A stretch of 64,000 nucleotides of DNA from Flavobacterium sp. N2270 (lineage in GTDB: Bacteria; Bacteroidota; Bacteroidia; Flavobacteriales; Flavobacteriaceae). Of the stretch, positions 36,550 to 47,548 are shown piece by piece (the first letter of the stretch is position 1; every line of letters begins with the position of its first letter). The stretch lies in NCBI RefSeq assembly GCF_025947225.1, contig NZ_CP110005.1, positions 372,001-436,000 on the forward strand. Reading direction: 5' to 3'. The notes beneath the pieces were generated by a model, which had not been told where the DNA came from, did not search any database, and worked only from the letters and a program-made list of their open reading frames with translations. Made by a program: the position numbers and the translations under genes.

Positions 36550-37170
36550 TTATTTAATTGCTAAAAGACTTTCTCTAAACAAATCTGCATAATATTTTAC
36601 CACATTTTGATCGAAATAAGGTTCGTTTTCAATGCGACCTAAAAATTTACAATTGGTTTTTGATAAGATAATTTCTTCAGTAGCTGAATTTTCGTCACCA
36701 TTAAATATAATTCCGGCAATAGAAATATTTCTATTTTTTAAAGCTTCAATTGTCAATAAAGTATGATTTATGCTCCCTAAGTAATGACGAGAAACAACAA
36801 TAACTTTATAATCAGGTTGAATTAAATCTACAATAGTATCTTTTTCGTTCAAAGGAACAAACAAACCTCCTGCACCTTCAATAATCAATTTATTCTTCGT
36901 TTTAGGAACTTTAATGTTTTCTACATTAATAACAACATTATCTATATTTGCTGCTAAATGCGGACTTGCAGGCGTGTTTAAAGCATAACTATTATTATGA
37001 AAAGTAGTTTTAGCATTGGAAATATATTTTTTAACCTTATGACTATCGGAATTATCTAAATCACCAGCTTGTATTGGTTTCCAATAATCTGCTTCTAATG
37101 CTTCGGTTATAATGGCTGATGCAATTGTTTTACCAACATCTGTTCCTATTCCTGTAATAAAATATTTCAT
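36550..37170 (-). CDS. bioD: Dethiobiotin synthetase
   Basis: ATP-dependent carboxylase closing the ureido ring of dethiobiotin. The 206-residue length is typical. The N-terminal P-loop YFITGIGTDVGKTIAS is diagnostic (GTDVGKT), with KPIQAGD (about residue 32), IIEGAGGLFVPL and VVSRHYLGSINHTLLTIEAL. The start lies 10 bases after the bioF stop, so bioF and bioD are co-transcribed; the next gene is bioA. Confidence 0.96.
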   Translation of the reverse strand: MKYFITGIGTDVGKTIASAIITEALEADYWKPIQAGDLDNSDSHKVKKYISNAKTTFHNNSYALNTPASPHLAANIDNVVINVENIKVPKTKNKLIIEGAGGLFVPLNEKDTIVDLIQPDYKVIVVSRHYLGSINHTLLTIEALKNRNISIAGIIFNGDENSATEEIILSKTNCKFLGRIENEPYFDQNVVKYYADLFRESLLAIK

Positions 37171-37180
37171 TTTTTTATTT

Positions 37181-38308
37181 TTATAAATTAGCTAACAAAT
37201 CTAAAACTTGCTTTATTTCATCTTTAGAATTGTACGAATGCAAACAAAATCGTAATCTTTCTTGTCCTTCAGGAACAGTTGGTGATAAAATAGGCTTCAC
37301 ACCAAAACCGTTTTTTTGAAGAAAATGTGCAGTCTCTTTTACTTTACTATTTCCAGAAATTACAATTGACTTTATACTTGAATTATTAGGTTTATATCCA
37401 TCCCAATTAATACATAAATTATCAAAATATAGAGAATTTTCCTTTAGTTTTTGAATTTTATCTTGGGATAAATTCAACTCTTGATAAGCAACTAATATTG
37501 TAGCCACAGCATGAGGTGAAAGCGCTGTTGTATAAATAAAACTTCTGCAAAAATTAATTAAATATTCTCTTAATTGATTGCTTCCTAAAATAGCAGAACC
37601 ATGACAGCCTAAACCTTTTCCAAAAGTCATAATTCTAGCAAAAATGTCATCTTGGACTTCAAGACTTTGAACTAAACCTTCACCTTTTTCACCCAAAGCA
37701 CCTAACGCATGCGCTTCGTCAACAACTAAGAGCGCTTTGTGTTTTTTTGAAAGTAATGCGATTTTTTTAATATCTGGAGAATCACCATCCATAGAAAAAA
37801 CAGATTCGGTAACAATATAAATTTCAATAGTTTCAGACTGAAAACGGAGAATTAGTTCCTCTAAATTTTCTAAGTTATTGTGCTTAAATTTATATGATTT
37901 AGCTAAACTTAGTTGAATTCCATCACGAATAGAAGCGTGACAAAGTTCGTCATAAAGAATTATATCATTACGCTCTGGAACTGTACTGAAGAAACCAACA
38001 TTAGCATCATAACCCGAATTAAACAATAATGCTGTTTCCGCTTGATGAAAATTAGCAATAAAGTTTTCGGTCAGCTCAAATAATTCATGATTACCCGAAA
38101 GTAATCGAGAACCAGTTGCGCCATTTTGAATTATTTGTTTATCTACTAAAAATTGGTGCGATTTATTAAAAATAGATTCACACTTTGAAAAACCTAAATA
38201 ATCGTTTGAAGCAAAATCAACAAGTTGACTTTGTGGCTTTAGTACTCGTAAAGCGTTATTTTCTTTACGATTGCTGATTTTATTTTGTAATGATTGTGGA
38301 AATTTCAT
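37181..38308 (-). CDS. bioF: 8-amino-7-oxononanoate synthase
   Basis: PLP-dependent alpha-oxoamine synthase joining pimeloyl-ACP/CoA and alanine. The 375 residues contain FASNDYLGFSK, GATGSRLLSGNHELF, ALLFNSGYDANVGF, LVVDEAHALGALGEKG and the Schiff-base Lys in TFGKGLGCHGSAIL. The start overlaps the stop of the upstream membrane protein gene by 4 bases (ATGA), so it is translationally coupled to it. Operon order on the minus strand: membrane protein, bioF, bioD, bioA, ketoacyl synthase. No bioB or bioC is in the window. Confidence 0.96.
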   Translation of the reverse strand: MKFPQSLQNKISNRKENNALRVLKPQSQLVDFASNDYLGFSKCESIFNKSHQFLVDKQIIQNGATGSRLLSGNHELFELTENFIANFHQAETALLFNSGYDANVGFFSTVPERNDIILYDELCHASIRDGIQLSLAKSYKFKHNNLENLEELILRFQSETIEIYIVTESVFSMDGDSPDIKKIALLSKKHKALLVVDEAHALGALGEKGEGLVQSLEVQDDIFARIMTFGKGLGCHGSAILGSNQLREYLINFCRSFIYTTALSPHAVATILVAYQELNLSQDKIQKLKENSLYFDNLCINWDGYKPNNSSIKSIVISGNSKVKETAHFLQKNGFGVKPILSPTVPEGQERLRFCLHSYNSKDEIKQVLDLLANL

Positions 38309-38826
38309 AATTCAGCGTTTTCTATCCATACTGGTTTTCCTGAAGTTCTATCTAGTAAATCAATTTTTAATTGCTTACAAAGGCTTTTTGCATATAAAAC
38401 AGCTTTACTTTTTTTATTAAAACTTAATATAACAAAGTGTCTATTACCGTCATACCACAAAGTAATTTCATAGGAAAAGTTTTTATTTGCTAAAACAACA
38501 TATTCAAATTCGACAGCATCAATAGTTTTTACTTTTTTATAAAAGACAATCTTAGTTGTTATGAATATTAATTTATTTAGCACATCAACTTCAACAATAC
38601 TAACTTTTGAAAATTTAACAGATGCCGCAAAAGAAAAACAAAAAATAAAAATAAAACGAGGAAATGATTTAAAAGAATCTTCGCTCAACTCAGTTACATA
38701 TAAAAAGTTGAAATAGTAAAATGCTATTCCAAAAGTGATTGTATATAGTATTGCAGCAAATATAGACCGTACAACACTTAATGTGTTATCAAAAATTACA
38801 ATAGGCTTATTATTATCTAGATCCAT
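38305..38826 (-). CDS. Two-helix membrane protein leading the biotin cluster, unknown function
   Basis: A 173-residue protein with two hydrophobic helices (about 18-42 and 52-72) followed by a soluble strand-rich domain of about 95 residues (LNKLIFITTKIVFYKKVKTI ... ILSFNKKSKAVLYAKSLCKQ), resembling the PH-like fold found in small bacterial membrane proteins. Its stop overlaps bioF by 4 bases. The position could suggest a link with biotin, but nothing in the sequence shows one. Confidence 0.72.
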   Translation of the reverse strand: MDLDNNKPIVIFDNTLSVVRSIFAAILYTITFGIAFYYFNFLYVTELSEDSFKSFPRFIFIFCFSFAASVKFSKVSIVEVDVLNKLIFITTKIVFYKKVKTIDAVEFEYVVLANKNFSYEITLWYDGNRHFVILSFNKKSKAVLYAKSLCKQLKIDLLDRTSGKPVWIENAEL

Positions 38827-38840
38827 TCTTCAAAAATAAA

Positions 38841-38866
38841 AAAAGTCCTGCAGTTGCAGGACTTTT
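38841..38866 (-). terminator. Terminator after the 1565-residue T9SS protein gene
   Basis: Perfect stem aaaagtcctgca / tgcaggactttt with a 2-base loop, followed by T-rich sequence on the minus strand. The same 26 bases recur at 43622-43647. Confidence 0.88.
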
Positions 38867-38884
38867 CTGTTTAATAATATCTTT

Positions 38885-41800
38885 TTAATGAATAATTTTT
38901 TTAGTCATTTCTTGACCGCTCATTAATTTTATTTTTACAAAAAGTGCTTGTTTGTTTGTTTGCAAACTTGAAATCGTGAATAGTCTTTGGCCAACATTAT
39001 TATTTTGGAACAATAATCTCCCTAATAAATCAAACACTTCTACACTTTTTATTTCTTCAGAAGCATTTAGATTTACATTATTTACATCAGAATAAACGAG
39101 TATCGAACCATTCAACTCAAAGTCTTCACTACTTAAAGCTCCGCTTTTATAAACCAATTCAAATCTATCTTCAAATGTTCCTACTTGCGTAAAAAACGAA
39201 TAATCAGATTGCTTTATATCGTGAATAATATTTGTATAGTTATCTTTTAAAAATACATCTTGGCTTGTAAATAATCCATCAACTTCTTCTAATGATATTG
39301 AATAATTTCCTTGTGTTAAAGTTTTTAAACCTAACACAACAACATCATCAATATCAAATGGTAACATTTTCCCTTGAATAACATAAGCTTCATTATTTAA
39401 TAAATTATAAATCATTGACTTAGAATTATCTAATGTTTTTCCATCCATTTGAGAGTCTACTCCATTTGTAGCTCCTTCAATATAACCAACTAATATTTGA
39501 TTATAAGACACGTTAGAATCGTTCAGGTTTAACCAAATTCTATTACGTTCTATAGAACTAATATCATTTGAATTTCTAAAAAATTGTGTGCTAGTAGATG
39601 CGTTTACTCTTTGGTTATTATTAAAAACTGCTGTTGAAGCAGAAGAAGTTTGGATATAAAAACCTTGCCCTGTTTGAATTGTACCATTAGGAATTTTAGC
39701 ACTTGCATAAGCCCCAACTCCACCAGTACCAGAATTATATGCAGCAAAATTATTTTGAGGATATGCACCGCCAGTTGCTGCAGTTGTATTGGTCCAAAAA
39801 TATAATGTTTCAATATTAGAATTATCACTAAGAAAAACATTTGCACTTATTGGTGATGCGTATGGATTTCCTATAAGGTTATACCCTGAACCAATTGACT
39901 GATTAATGACTCCATTTAATAGCACACCCGAAAACTCTCCGTTAAATACTGTAGAAACGGTATAAGTATTATCTGCACGAATCATATATCCTTTTCCAGG
40001 CATAAAATTAGTTGTTGCATTAACTGACTGATATGCTGTAGGCGTTGTTGTTCCAGTATATAAATACTCATAAAAACGTGTTGAAACTGTATTAGGTGAA
40101 AATGACTGTAACTGTTGTCCGTTTACTGGAGATGACCATGCGGTATAATCTTGTCTGTTCATTGCCGTTGCATTTCTTTTTATAATAACAGCGCCCGTAT
40201 TAATTGCTGTATCATCTATTTGACGTAATGCAGAGTTGTTTTCAATTGTTAGAACTGCACCAGCATCAACAGTAACATCTCCATCAACAATTAAAGTGTT
40301 TCCAGAATTAAAAGTAACTTGAGCATTATTTGTTATGACTATAGAACATGCTTCTAAATCAGTTGAAGAAGTATAATTTCCTGTAAAAATTACACTTTTT
40401 GTAGCTGATGCAGTTCCATTTGACCAGGTTGTTCCATTCCAAGTTGTAGACTCAGAACATTTTGGTACAAATTTTAAATCATCAATAGCAATATCAGAGG
40501 CAAAACCAGTTCCTGTAATTCCTCTAATTCTTAATTTAATTGTTTGACCTTCGTATTCATATAACTCAGTTGTTGATACAAACCATGTATTTCCTTTATC
40601 TCCTGATAAAGCAGGAACAAAATCTTCAACCCAAGCTCCATTAACAAATAAATCTATATGTAAACTTCCAATACTAGTTCCATACATGTGATATGCAAAA
40701 ACAAAATCATATTTGTCATCTAATAATACACATTGACTTTCTAAAATTGCAGTTTGAGAAGAACACGAAGATGCTTCTATATAAGCATAATTGCCAGTAG
40801 CTGTTCCAGGATTAAAATCAACAGAAGGACCTGTTCCTGTAGAAGGCGTGCCATTTTCATCTATTCTCCAGTCAATATTATCTTGAGATCCATTTGTTAA
40901 ATTTGACCAAAGCCCACCTAAAGAACAAACAGTTGTAGCACAATCAGAAGCTGTACCACACAATGCCGTTGATTCAAAATCATCATTAAAACTAGTAGCA
41001 ACACTTCCGGCAGCTACCTGAATATAAGATGTATTAGTTTTAACATCATTACCTATTCCATTTGTTGCAGTTAATGCAATTGTATAGTTTCCAGGTGCTG
41101 TAAATTGAATTTCTGGATTTTGAGAAGTTGATGAAGTACTATTTACATAAACAAAAGTAGCTGGTGTAATTGTCCAAGCCCAAGATGTCGGCGTAAAGTC
41201 AGAATTATCAATTAATATAAAAGTATTTCCAACACATCCATTTGTAGAACTAGCATAAAAACAAGCCTTAGGAGCAAGGTTTCCGGGGTCTTTTAAATCT
41301 CCTTTCCACAAACCCTGCCCATATGTTCCAGCATAAATTGTGCTTTTACATTCTACATTATTGTAATGAATTTCTAATTCTGTAATTTCAACATTTGCTA
41401 AACCAGTTGAATATGGCGACCAATCTGACATTGTATTATCTCTATAGTATACACCAACATCCATACCTACATACATTGCTTTAACAGAACTATCTTTATC
41501 AATAACAATTGTATTTAAAGAGATGTTTGGTAAAGTTCCAGAAAAATTAGTCCAACTACTACCACTATTTGTAGATTCATAAATATCATTACCTAAAGCA
41601 ATAAATAAATGAGTTGGATCTGCAGGATCAATTTCAATATCCTTAGGTGTTAAAGCTACAGGCAGGCTTCCGGTTAAGTTTGTCCATGTAGGAGAACCTG
41701 CCAATGCATTATTTGTACTGTAAAACTTATCTGTTCCTTCTCTAGAAACATACATTACATTACTATTTGAAGGTGCAAAAGCTAAATCAGTTATGTTACT

Positions 41801-43582
41801 TGTGCCACCAAAACTTGATATTTGAGTCCAAGTTGTCCCTGTACGCACTGCTGTATTCTTCCAAACATTATCATAACCTGCAAACATTGTATTTGCATTA
41901 TTTGGATCTAATTTATAAGGTGTTACCCATCCGCCTTGTTCTGTAATTGGATATGACATACCTCCAAAAGAAGTTCCTCCATTTGTAGATCTACGAATAT
42001 CACCATAGTACAAAGCACCATACATATAGTTGTCATCTGTTGGATCTATTATACATTCCATACCGTCACCACCAATTTCTGTTATAAAATTTGTACCTCT
42101 ACTTATTGAAGTACCATTATCTTGATGTCCATTAATTACTAAATCAGCAACTGTTTGTGATACTCCAATTTTATATAATTGTGCAATTGCAAGTCCACTA
42201 CTTAGGTCGTCCCAATTTACTGCGCCATCTGAAGTAACATATAAACCACCGTCATTACCTGAATAGACGGCATTTGTATATGGAGAAAATTCTAAAGCAT
42301 GTTGATCAGCATGTACACCATCAATACTTCCACTTGTTCCAACCCAATAAGAAACACAACTCATAGTAGACCCTCCATTAATGGACTTCCATATATTTAC
42401 ACCTCCAGTATAAATTATATCAGCATTTGTAGGGTCAGCAGCGATAACTAAATCATAAAACGATTGACTACCTGTTCCTCCTGTTGTATCATATCCTAAA
42501 ACATTAGGAGTTGTAGTTCTGGTCGCAAAGTTAAGGCCACTGTCTTCTGAACGATAAATACCAATCAATCCAGAAGAACCTCCAACTAAAGCATAAACCC
42601 AATTAGGTTGATTTGGAGATACAGCTAAAGCCAAGCGGTTACCTGTTGTGCCTAAACCACTTGTTATTTGAGTAAAGTTTACTCCTCCATCTGTAGAACG
42701 ATGAAATTCACCTCCGTTATATGTACCAACATAAATAATATTTGAATTTGTAGGATGTAAAGCAATATCTTTAGGATTATCGCCTAAAAAAGAAGAATTT
42801 GTCCAATTAGACCCTCCATCAGTAGTTTTGTAAATATAACCATTACTACAAGCAGCATACATTTTATTTGAATCTAAAGGATCCATTACAATTTCATTGA
42901 CCGTTCTATTTCCCATTCCTGAATTATGAGAAATCCATGTAACCCCACCATCAGTACTTCTCCAAACCCCATAACCAGGTGCATCTCCGGCGTCCCTGTC
43001 ACCTGTTCCTATATAAATAATATCAGGGTTTGACGGATTAACAACAATACTTGAAACTCCCAAACGAACTAAACCATTTGAATATTCAGTCCATGTTACT
43101 CCATTATCTGAAGACTTCCAAAAACCACCGGCTGGAGCACCAACATAAATTACATTAGGGTCGGTAGGATGAAAAGCTATACAATTAAGTCTTCCACTAC
43201 CATTTAATTGCCCAGTACCATTTGAAGGGACTGGTGTAGGCCCTAAAATAGTCCAATTACCTGTTCCAGAAGCATATCTAGCATTCAATTGACGGCTTTT
43301 ATAGTTCTCAATCTCATTTAATGTATTACCATCAACAGGAAAATTCCCATTAACATCAACACGATTTTTCCAATAATAACGCCATCTTTCAAACTGCTTA
43401 ATACCTAAGCCTTTTGGGATTACTTTTGATTCCCCAATATTTATACTTTTATATATTTCAAAATCTCTTTCAATTGAATAAAAATTTTCATTTCTATCTG
43501 ACATTTTATTTTGCCATTGGTTTTGTGAAAAACCAAGAAGCGACATAAAAAAAACCACAATTACTAGTAAAATTTTTTTCAT
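38885..43582 (-). CDS. T9SS-secreted multi-domain protein (BNR/VPS10-type beta-propellers, PKD, MAM-like, sorting domain)
   Basis: A 1565-residue extracellular protein. Order: signal peptide (1-19), about residues 100-770 of beta-propeller with at least eight Asp-box repeats (SSDNGVTW, STDGGVTW, TTDGGSNW, STNSGSSW), as in GH74/VPS10-type propellers; a PKD-like domain (about 780-865); a MAM/lectin-like domain (about 870-1040, DDFES start, IDDLKF end); a roughly 500-residue module shared with the endonuclease at 57480; and a C-terminal T9SS type A sorting domain (SVEVFDLLGRLLFQ ... KKIIH). It should be exported to the cell surface or medium with the C-terminus cleaved. No catalytic pair typical of GH74 could be verified, so the substrate (polysaccharide, protein or adhesion target) is unknown. 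Confidence 0.9.
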   Translation of the reverse strand: MKKILLVIVVFFMSLLGFSQNQWQNKMSDRNENFYSIERDFEIYKSINIGESKVIPKGLGIKQFERWRYYWKNRVDVNGNFPVDGNTLNEIENYKSRQLNARYASGTGNWTILGPTPVPSNGTGQLNGSGRLNCIAFHPTDPNVIYVGAPAGGFWKSSDNGVTWTEYSNGLVRLGVSSIVVNPSNPDIIYIGTGDRDAGDAPGYGVWRSTDGGVTWISHNSGMGNRTVNEIVMDPLDSNKMYAACSNGYIYKTTDGGSNWTNSSFLGDNPKDIALHPTNSNIIYVGTYNGGEFHRSTDGGVNFTQITSGLGTTGNRLALAVSPNQPNWVYALVGGSSGLIGIYRSEDSGLNFATRTTTPNVLGYDTTGGTGSQSFYDLVIAADPTNADIIYTGGVNIWKSINGGSTMSCVSYWVGTSGSIDGVHADQHALEFSPYTNAVYSGNDGGLYVTSDGAVNWDDLSSGLAIAQLYKIGVSQTVADLVINGHQDNGTSISRGTNFITEIGGDGMECIIDPTDDNYMYGALYYGDIRRSTNGGTSFGGMSYPITEQGGWVTPYKLDPNNANTMFAGYDNVWKNTAVRTGTTWTQISSFGGTSNITDLAFAPSNSNVMYVSREGTDKFYSTNNALAGSPTWTNLTGSLPVALTPKDIEIDPADPTHLFIALGNDIYESTNSGSSWTNFSGTLPNISLNTIVIDKDSSVKAMYVGMDVGVYYRDNTMSDWSPYSTGLANVEITELEIHYNNVECKSTIYAGTYGQGLWKGDLKDPGNLAPKACFYASSTNGCVGNTFILIDNSDFTPTSWAWTITPATFVYVNSTSSTSQNPEIQFTAPGNYTIALTATNGIGNDVKTNTSYIQVAAGSVATSFNDDFESTALCGTASDCATTVCSLGGLWSNLTNGSQDNIDWRIDENGTPSTGTGPSVDFNPGTATGNYAYIEASSCSSQTAILESQCVLLDDKYDFVFAYHMYGTSIGSLHIDLFVNGAWVEDFVPALSGDKGNTWFVSTTELYEYEGQTIKLRIRGITGTGFASDIAIDDLKFVPKCSESTTWNGTTWSNGTASATKSVIFTGNYTSSTDLEACSIVITNNAQVTFNSGNTLIVDGDVTVDAGAVLTIENNSALRQIDDTAINTGAVIIKRNATAMNRQDYTAWSSPVNGQQLQSFSPNTVSTRFYEYLYTGTTTPTAYQSVNATTNFMPGKGYMIRADNTYTVSTVFNGEFSGVLLNGVINQSIGSGYNLIGNPYASPISANVFLSDNSNIETLYFWTNTTAATGGAYPQNNFAAYNSGTGGVGAYASAKIPNGTIQTGQGFYIQTSSASTAVFNNNQRVNASTSTQFFRNSNDISSIERNRIWLNLNDSNVSYNQILVGYIEGATNGVDSQMDGKTLDNSKSMIYNLLNNEAYVIQGKMLPFDIDDVVVLGLKTLTQGNYSISLEEVDGLFTSQDVFLKDNYTNIIHDIKQSDYSFFTQVGTFEDRFELVYKSGALSSEDFELNGSILVYSDVNNVNLNASEEIKSVEVFDLLGRLLFQNNNVGQRLFTISSLQTNKQALFVKIKLMSGQEMTKKIIH

Positions 43583-43611
43583 AAAACTCTTTATTACAAT
43601 ATGTTAATGTT

Positions 43612-43619
43612 CAAATATA
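43612..43619 (-). promoter_or_regulatory. -7 box of the 1565-residue T9SS protein gene
   Basis: Minus strand reads TATATTTG, a full consensus match, about 30 bases before the start at 43582. It abuts the T tract of the atpC terminator, so the terminator tail and promoter are contiguous. Confidence 0.55.
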
Positions 43620-43650
43620 AAAAAAGTCCTGCAGTTGCAGGACTTTTTTT
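43619..43650 (-). terminator. Terminator after atpD-atpC
   Basis: Stem aaaaagtcctgca / tgcaggacttttt followed by a T run on the minus strand, about 20 bases after the atpC stop. The core is identical to the terminator at 38841-38866. Confidence 0.88.
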
Positions 43651-43670
43651 ATATTTAAATAAGCATTATT

Positions 43671-43952
43671 TTAGTCAGCTAAAACAATTACTTTATTCTC
43701 ATTCATTTCAATAGTACCTGAATTAATAGGCAACCAAAATGTTTGCTCGTTAATTTTAGTGAATTTAGAAACAAATTCTTTTTGAATTTTAATATTCTGA
43801 GCGTTTATTTTAACATTCCCTTTAATCAATAACGACACAATAGATGCGTGATTATTTAACATTTGGAATTCACCGTTTACTCCAGGAACCGCTACCGAAG
43901 TAACTTCTCCTTTAAATAATGTAGCTTCTGGTGATACTATTTCTAAAATCAT
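43671..43952 (-). CDS. atpC: F1 ATP synthase epsilon subunit
   Basis: A short (93-residue) epsilon subunit, the rotor-stalk protein that couples and regulates F1. ATG 43952 gives MILEIVSPEATLFKGEV, the conserved N-terminal strand, followed by VPGVNGEFQMLNNHASIVSLL. An in-frame extension to 44000 would run through an AT-rich inverted repeat and is rejected. The C-terminal helical hairpin of longer epsilon subunits is missing, as is common in Bacteroidota, so helix-based ATPase inhibition is unlikely. It follows atpD. Confidence 0.93.
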   Translation of the reverse strand: MILEIVSPEATLFKGEVTSVAVPGVNGEFQMLNNHASIVSLLIKGNVKINAQNIKIQKEFVSKFTKINEQTFWLPINSGTIEMNENKVIVLAD

Positions 43953-43975
43953 ATTAATATAATTGATAATTAATA

Positions 43976-44001
43976 ATTGACAATCATAATTAATTGTCAA
44001 T
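43976..44001. repeat. AT-rich inverted repeat between atpD and atpC
   Basis: Arms attgacaat (43976-43984) and attgtcaat (43993-44001) form a hairpin, flanked by further direct AT-rich echoes (aattgataattaataattg, tcaatcatcaactgttaatt). Such sequences recur between flavobacterial genes as far as I recall. In the atpD-atpC message it could set relative expression or mRNA processing. Confidence 0.5.
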
Positions 44002-44025
44002 CATCAACTGTTAATTGCAAATTTA

Positions 44026-45540
<1,515 letters not shown>

Positions 45541-45597
45541 TTATGTATTTATTTAATAGCTATTTAGTGTTGGAAAAAACATATATTTTTCCGTGTG

Positions 45598-45629
45598 CAA
45601 AGATAGTTTTTTATAAAACAATTTTGCAA
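45598..45629 (-). promoter_or_regulatory. Promoter of atpD-atpC (TTG-N21-TATCTTTG)
   Basis: On the minus strand TTG (45627-45629) is followed after 21 bases by TATCTTTG (45598-45605), a full Bacteroidota consensus. The leader to the atpD start is about 55 bases. Confidence 0.72.
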
Positions 45630-45654
45630 TAATTTCTTTGAATTTTTTCTAATA

Positions 45655-45685
45655 AAAAAGCGAAATGTTTAAATTTCGCTTTTTT
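45655..45685 (-). terminator. Terminator after glmS
   Basis: Stem aaaagcgaaat / atttcgctttt with a short loop and T run on the minus strand, immediately after the glmS stop at 45690. Confidence 0.85.
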
Positions 45686-45689
45686 ATTC

Positions 45690-47537
45690 TTATTCTACTG
45701 TAACAGATTTAGCTAAATTACGAGGTTGATCTACATTACATTCTCGCATTACTGCTATATGATATGATAATAATTGTAATGGAATTGTTGTAAGCAACGG
45801 TGTTAAAGCTTCTGTTGCTTCAGGAATTTCTATTACATGATCTGCTAACGCTCTAACTTGTGTATCACCTTTGGTAACAACAGCAATAATTTTTCCGCTT
45901 CTTGATTTAATTTCCTGAATATTACTAACCACCTTATCATAATGCCCTTGATTAGGAGCAATTACAACTACAGGCATTGACTCATCAATTAAAGCAATTG
46001 GACCATGTTTCATTTCAGCAGCAGGATAACCTTCAGCATGAATGTAAGAAATTTCTTTTAATTTTAAAGCTCCTTCTAATGCAACAGGAAAGTTATATCC
46101 TCTTCCTAAATATAAACAATTCGACGAATCTTTATAAATAGACGCAATTTCTTTAGCTACATCATTTGATTTTAACGCTTCAGTAACTTTTTCTGGCATC
46201 ATTTCTAATTCTAACAAATATCTTTGATAATTTGAATTAGACATTTTACCATTTGCTTTTGCTAATCGTAATGCTATTAAAGTTAATACTGTAATTTGAG
46301 TTGTAAACGCTTTTGTTGACGCTACACCAATTTCAGGACCAGCATGTGTATAAGCACCTGCATGAGTTTCTCTTGAAATTGACGAACCAACTACATTACA
46401 AACCCCAAAAACAAAGGCTCCGTTTTGTTTAGCCAACTTAATTGCAGCTAAAGTATCTGCCGTTTCCCCTGATTGAGAAATTGCAATTACAACATCATTT
46501 TTGTTTATAATAGGATTTCTATACCTAAATTCTGAAGCATATTCAACTTCAACAGGTATTCTAGCAAACTCTTCAATTACATATTCCGCAACTAAACCTG
46601 CGTGCCATGAAGTACCACAAGCTATTATTATAATTCTATCGGCATTTAGGAATTTTTCAAGATTATCTTCAACTCCAGCCATACGAATAATTCCTTTATT
46701 TGCAAGAAGCCTACCTCTATATGTATCTTTAATTACACTCGGTTGTTCATAAATTTCTTTCATCATGAAATGGTCATAACCTCCTTTTTCAATTTGCTCC
46801 AAATTCATTTGCAGCTCTTGAATATAAGGATCAACCAAAGTATCATCTTTTATTTTTCGAACCTTCATAGGTTTATGAAGTCTAATAATTGCCATTTCTT
46901 CATCTTCTAAATAAATAGCATTTGAAGTATATTCAATAAATGGAGAAGCGTCTGAAGCAACAAAAAATTCATCTTCACCAACACCAATAGCTAATGGACT
47001 ACCTAATCGAGCTGCGATAATTTCATTTGGTTTTTCTACATCTATAACAGCAATCGCATAAGCGCCAACTACCTGATTAAGAGCTATCTGAACAGCCTTA
47101 CCTAGACCGATATTATCTTTTTTCTTAACATCTTCAATAAGATTAATTAAGACTTCAGTATCAGTATCAGATTTAAAAGTATAACCTCTTTTTATTAATT
47201 CCTTTTTTATTGGCTCATAATTTTCAATAATTCCATTATGAATAATTACCAATTTACCTGAATTTGAAAAATGAGGGTGAGAATTTACATCATTTGGAAC
47301 ACCATGAGTAGCCCAACGTGTATGCCCCATTCCTACTTTACCTATTTTAGTGTTTTCTTTTTCACATATCAACTCCAGGTCAGAGACTTTACCTTTTGTT
47401 TTAGATAGTTTTAATTTTTCACCATCAAACAAAACGAGTCCTGCACTATCATAACCCCTATACTCTAGTCTATGCAACCCTTTAATAATTACAGGGTAAG
47501 CATCCCTATGTCCAATATATCCAACAATTCCACACAT
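45690..47537 (-). CDS. glmS: Glucosamine-6-phosphate synthase (isomerizing)
   Basis: Cytoplasmic enzyme turning fructose-6-phosphate and glutamine into glucosamine-6-phosphate, the entry to peptidoglycan and lipid A amino sugars. The 615 residues have an N-terminal class II glutaminase domain with Cys2 as nucleophile (MCGIVGYIG) and GMGHTRWATHG, then two SIS domains (about 290-420 and 460-600) with CGTSWHAG, ISQSGETADTLAA, and the C-terminal PRNLAKSVTVE. It begins 11 bases after the DUF4270 gene, so the two are probably co-transcribed. No glmS ribozyme-like leader is possible in this tight gap. Confidence 0.98.
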   Translation of the reverse strand: MCGIVGYIGHRDAYPVIIKGLHRLEYRGYDSAGLVLFDGEKLKLSKTKGKVSDLELICEKENTKIGKVGMGHTRWATHGVPNDVNSHPHFSNSGKLVIIHNGIIENYEPIKKELIKRGYTFKSDTDTEVLINLIEDVKKKDNIGLGKAVQIALNQVVGAYAIAVIDVEKPNEIIAARLGSPLAIGVGEDEFFVASDASPFIEYTSNAIYLEDEEMAIIRLHKPMKVRKIKDDTLVDPYIQELQMNLEQIEKGGYDHFMMKEIYEQPSVIKDTYRGRLLANKGIIRMAGVEDNLEKFLNADRIIIIACGTSWHAGLVAEYVIEEFARIPVEVEYASEFRYRNPIINKNDVVIAISQSGETADTLAAIKLAKQNGAFVFGVCNVVGSSISRETHAGAYTHAGPEIGVASTKAFTTQITVLTLIALRLAKANGKMSNSNYQRYLLELEMMPEKVTEALKSNDVAKEIASIYKDSSNCLYLGRGYNFPVALEGALKLKEISYIHAEGYPAAEMKHGPIALIDESMPVVVIAPNQGHYDKVVSNIQEIKSRSGKIIAVVTKGDTQVRALADHVIEIPEATEALTPLLTTIPLQLLSYHIAVMRECNVDQPRNLAKSVTVE

Positions 47538-47548
47538 AAATAATAAAT

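Noticed and set aside
38885-43582. Repeated Asp-box segments considered as a CRISPR or tandem DNA repeat
   Set aside because: The repeats are at protein level (S-x-D-G-G-x-x-W), irregularly spaced and diverged in DNA, so they are propeller blades.
43953-44000. In-frame N-terminal extension of atpC to 44000
   Set aside because: It would encode an AT-rich inverted repeat; the epsilon-subunit N-terminus is fully matched from ATG 43952.
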